A DNA stretch of 64,000 nt from contig NC_134033.1 in the NCBI RefSeq assembly GCF_964204645.1, positions 12,342,155 to 12,406,154 on the forward strand, in the 5' to 3' direction. Position numbers and translations under genes: made by a program. Each line of letters starts with the position of its first letter. Position 1 is the stretch's first letter. Positions 62,926 through 64,000 of the stretch are shown here, piece after piece. The DNA comes from Tubulanus polymorphus (Eukaryota; Nemertea; Palaeonemertea; Tubulaniformes; Tubulanidae). The notes under the pieces were generated by a model. It ran no database searches. It had not been told where the DNA came from and saw nothing but the letters and a program-made list of their open reading frames with translations.

Positions 62926-63965
62926 TATTGATGTATACGATTCAAGTCATATAAAGTATAATCATGAAAAACGATGTTCGCAAATCTAATAATCAACGCA
63001 GAAAACATAGAGTACGAGACAACTATCAATCAATATCTGAAATCAATACGGTATCAATCATGTTTGAACCGCTCCACTGTGATATCGTGGTTGACAGATA
63101 GATCCTCGTAAATATCAGCTGAATGCTCGCATCGCCGGGATTGGCCAACGAGATGCGTAGTGTTTTAATCTGAGGAAAAATGATTACAGAACCGGCTATC
63201 AAAATTCGTCAAACATTAATATCAACGACAACCAGCTTTACGCATCAACTGTATTTGAATATATTTGTTCTCTTTAGATTTATAAGATTTGACTCTGTTT
63301 AATACACGTGTTATTTGAAATTCGAAGTCGATGCCGATACGGGTATATATATATATATATATTCGAGAAATCATTTTTACTGGCCAAATTTAACTTTAAC
63401 TATAAAGGTCAATCGATCCCTAAATTGATATCTCATATCAATCTAAGAACGGTCTGGAAATGTTGACGATGAATTACACGTATACATAAATGACGTATAT
63501 ACTATTAAGGATAAACAAAGTTAATTTGCATTTGAGTAAACCGATGAATTGATTTGAATTGATCGGCAACCCATCAAGCCCCGGTGTGTAGATGACGCGT
63601 AGTGCGCGTTCTCAAAACACATGGAAATTCATCAAAGCGTCACGAAAATGCCAAAATTCACAATTGTTGTTGTAACGGTTTTTACGGTGTCAAAAATCAC
63701 TGTTAAGCTTTGGACGATGACAGCGCCATCTGGATCACTGTATCACGCCTTATTTACATAGGAAAGAAAGTTCTGCCGCCATTGTGCGTATGGTCTCGCG
63801 CGTAAAGGTTATATATTGGTAAATGACGCCAACGCATTTTTTCTGTCGAACGCCGCAGACAAATTAGTTCCATAACGAGCGACTGCAAGCTAGCCGCCAA
63901 TATCTTAGACAGCCGGACAAAGAAACTGTTGATATGTTCTGGCGGGCGCGCGGGCTCTACAGACT
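62926..63965. other. Intergenic stretch to right edge
   Basis: A small (TA)n run at 63344-63362. A family II block (ACGGTTTTTACGGTGTCAAA) at about 63673. A CAGCGCCATCTGGATCAC segment at 63720 resembles a CTCF site on the minus strand. No gene. Confidence 0.35.
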
Positions 63966-64000
63966 GAATGATGATGATGATGATGATGAAGATGATGATG
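63966..64000. repeat. (GAT)n microsatellite, cut by the window edge
   Basis: About eleven GAT units with one GAA interruption, continuing past the end. Confidence 0.93.

Noticed and set aside
62292-63029. 245-codon Ser/Pro/Leu-rich minus-strand frame
   Set aside because: Produced by the purine-rich minisatellite; low complexity, no splice signals or domain.

Overview
The window looks like nuclear DNA of an invertebrate animal, most likely a lophotrochozoan such as a mollusc, annelid, brachiopod or nemertean. The reasons are spliceosomal introns with GT-AG borders, a split tRNA gene, abundant short palindromic repeats, long AT and purine microsatellites, no obvious CpG depletion, and a large receptor of the GRL101 / relaxin-receptor-like (type C LGR) type, a family expanded in lophotrochozoans. 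Species cannot be fixed from the sequence alone.

Layout. 1-5172: AT-rich intergenic DNA with a tandem duplication, two short inverted-repeat elements, an (ATT)n and a ~200-bp (AT)n tract. 5173-13314 (+): the one clear protein gene, three exons joined in phase 0, encoding about 1934 residues: signal peptide, about six CUB or CUB-like domains, two C-type lectin-like domains, five or six LDLa repeats, a leucine-rich repeat block and a rhodopsin-class seven-helix domain. 13315-14040: probable 3' UTR. 16552-18483 (+): a probable two-exon gene for a 117-residue single-pass membrane protein that I do not recognise. 23852-23943 (-): an intron-containing tRNA-Tyr(GTA). From 24 kb to 64 kb there is no convincing conserved protein gene. 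This part holds two speculative small secreted ORFs (36196-36441 + and 42779-43030 -), many short dispersed repeats, hairpin elements, two probable LINE 3' tails, CTCF-like motifs (one isolated at 34431, an array at 43919-44064), and a purine-rich minisatellite at 62333-62925.

Function. The only inferable biology is cell-surface sensing. The long receptor combines carbohydrate/protein-binding ectodomains (CUB, lectin), relaxin-receptor-type LDLa and LRR modules and a G-protein-coupled core with an altered E/DRY motif. The short membrane protein and the candidate secreted peptide are separate hypotheses; nothing in the sequence ties them to the receptor. The rest of the window is best read as intergenic or intronic DNA shaped by small non-autonomous elements, with some CpG-rich islands that could be regulatory.
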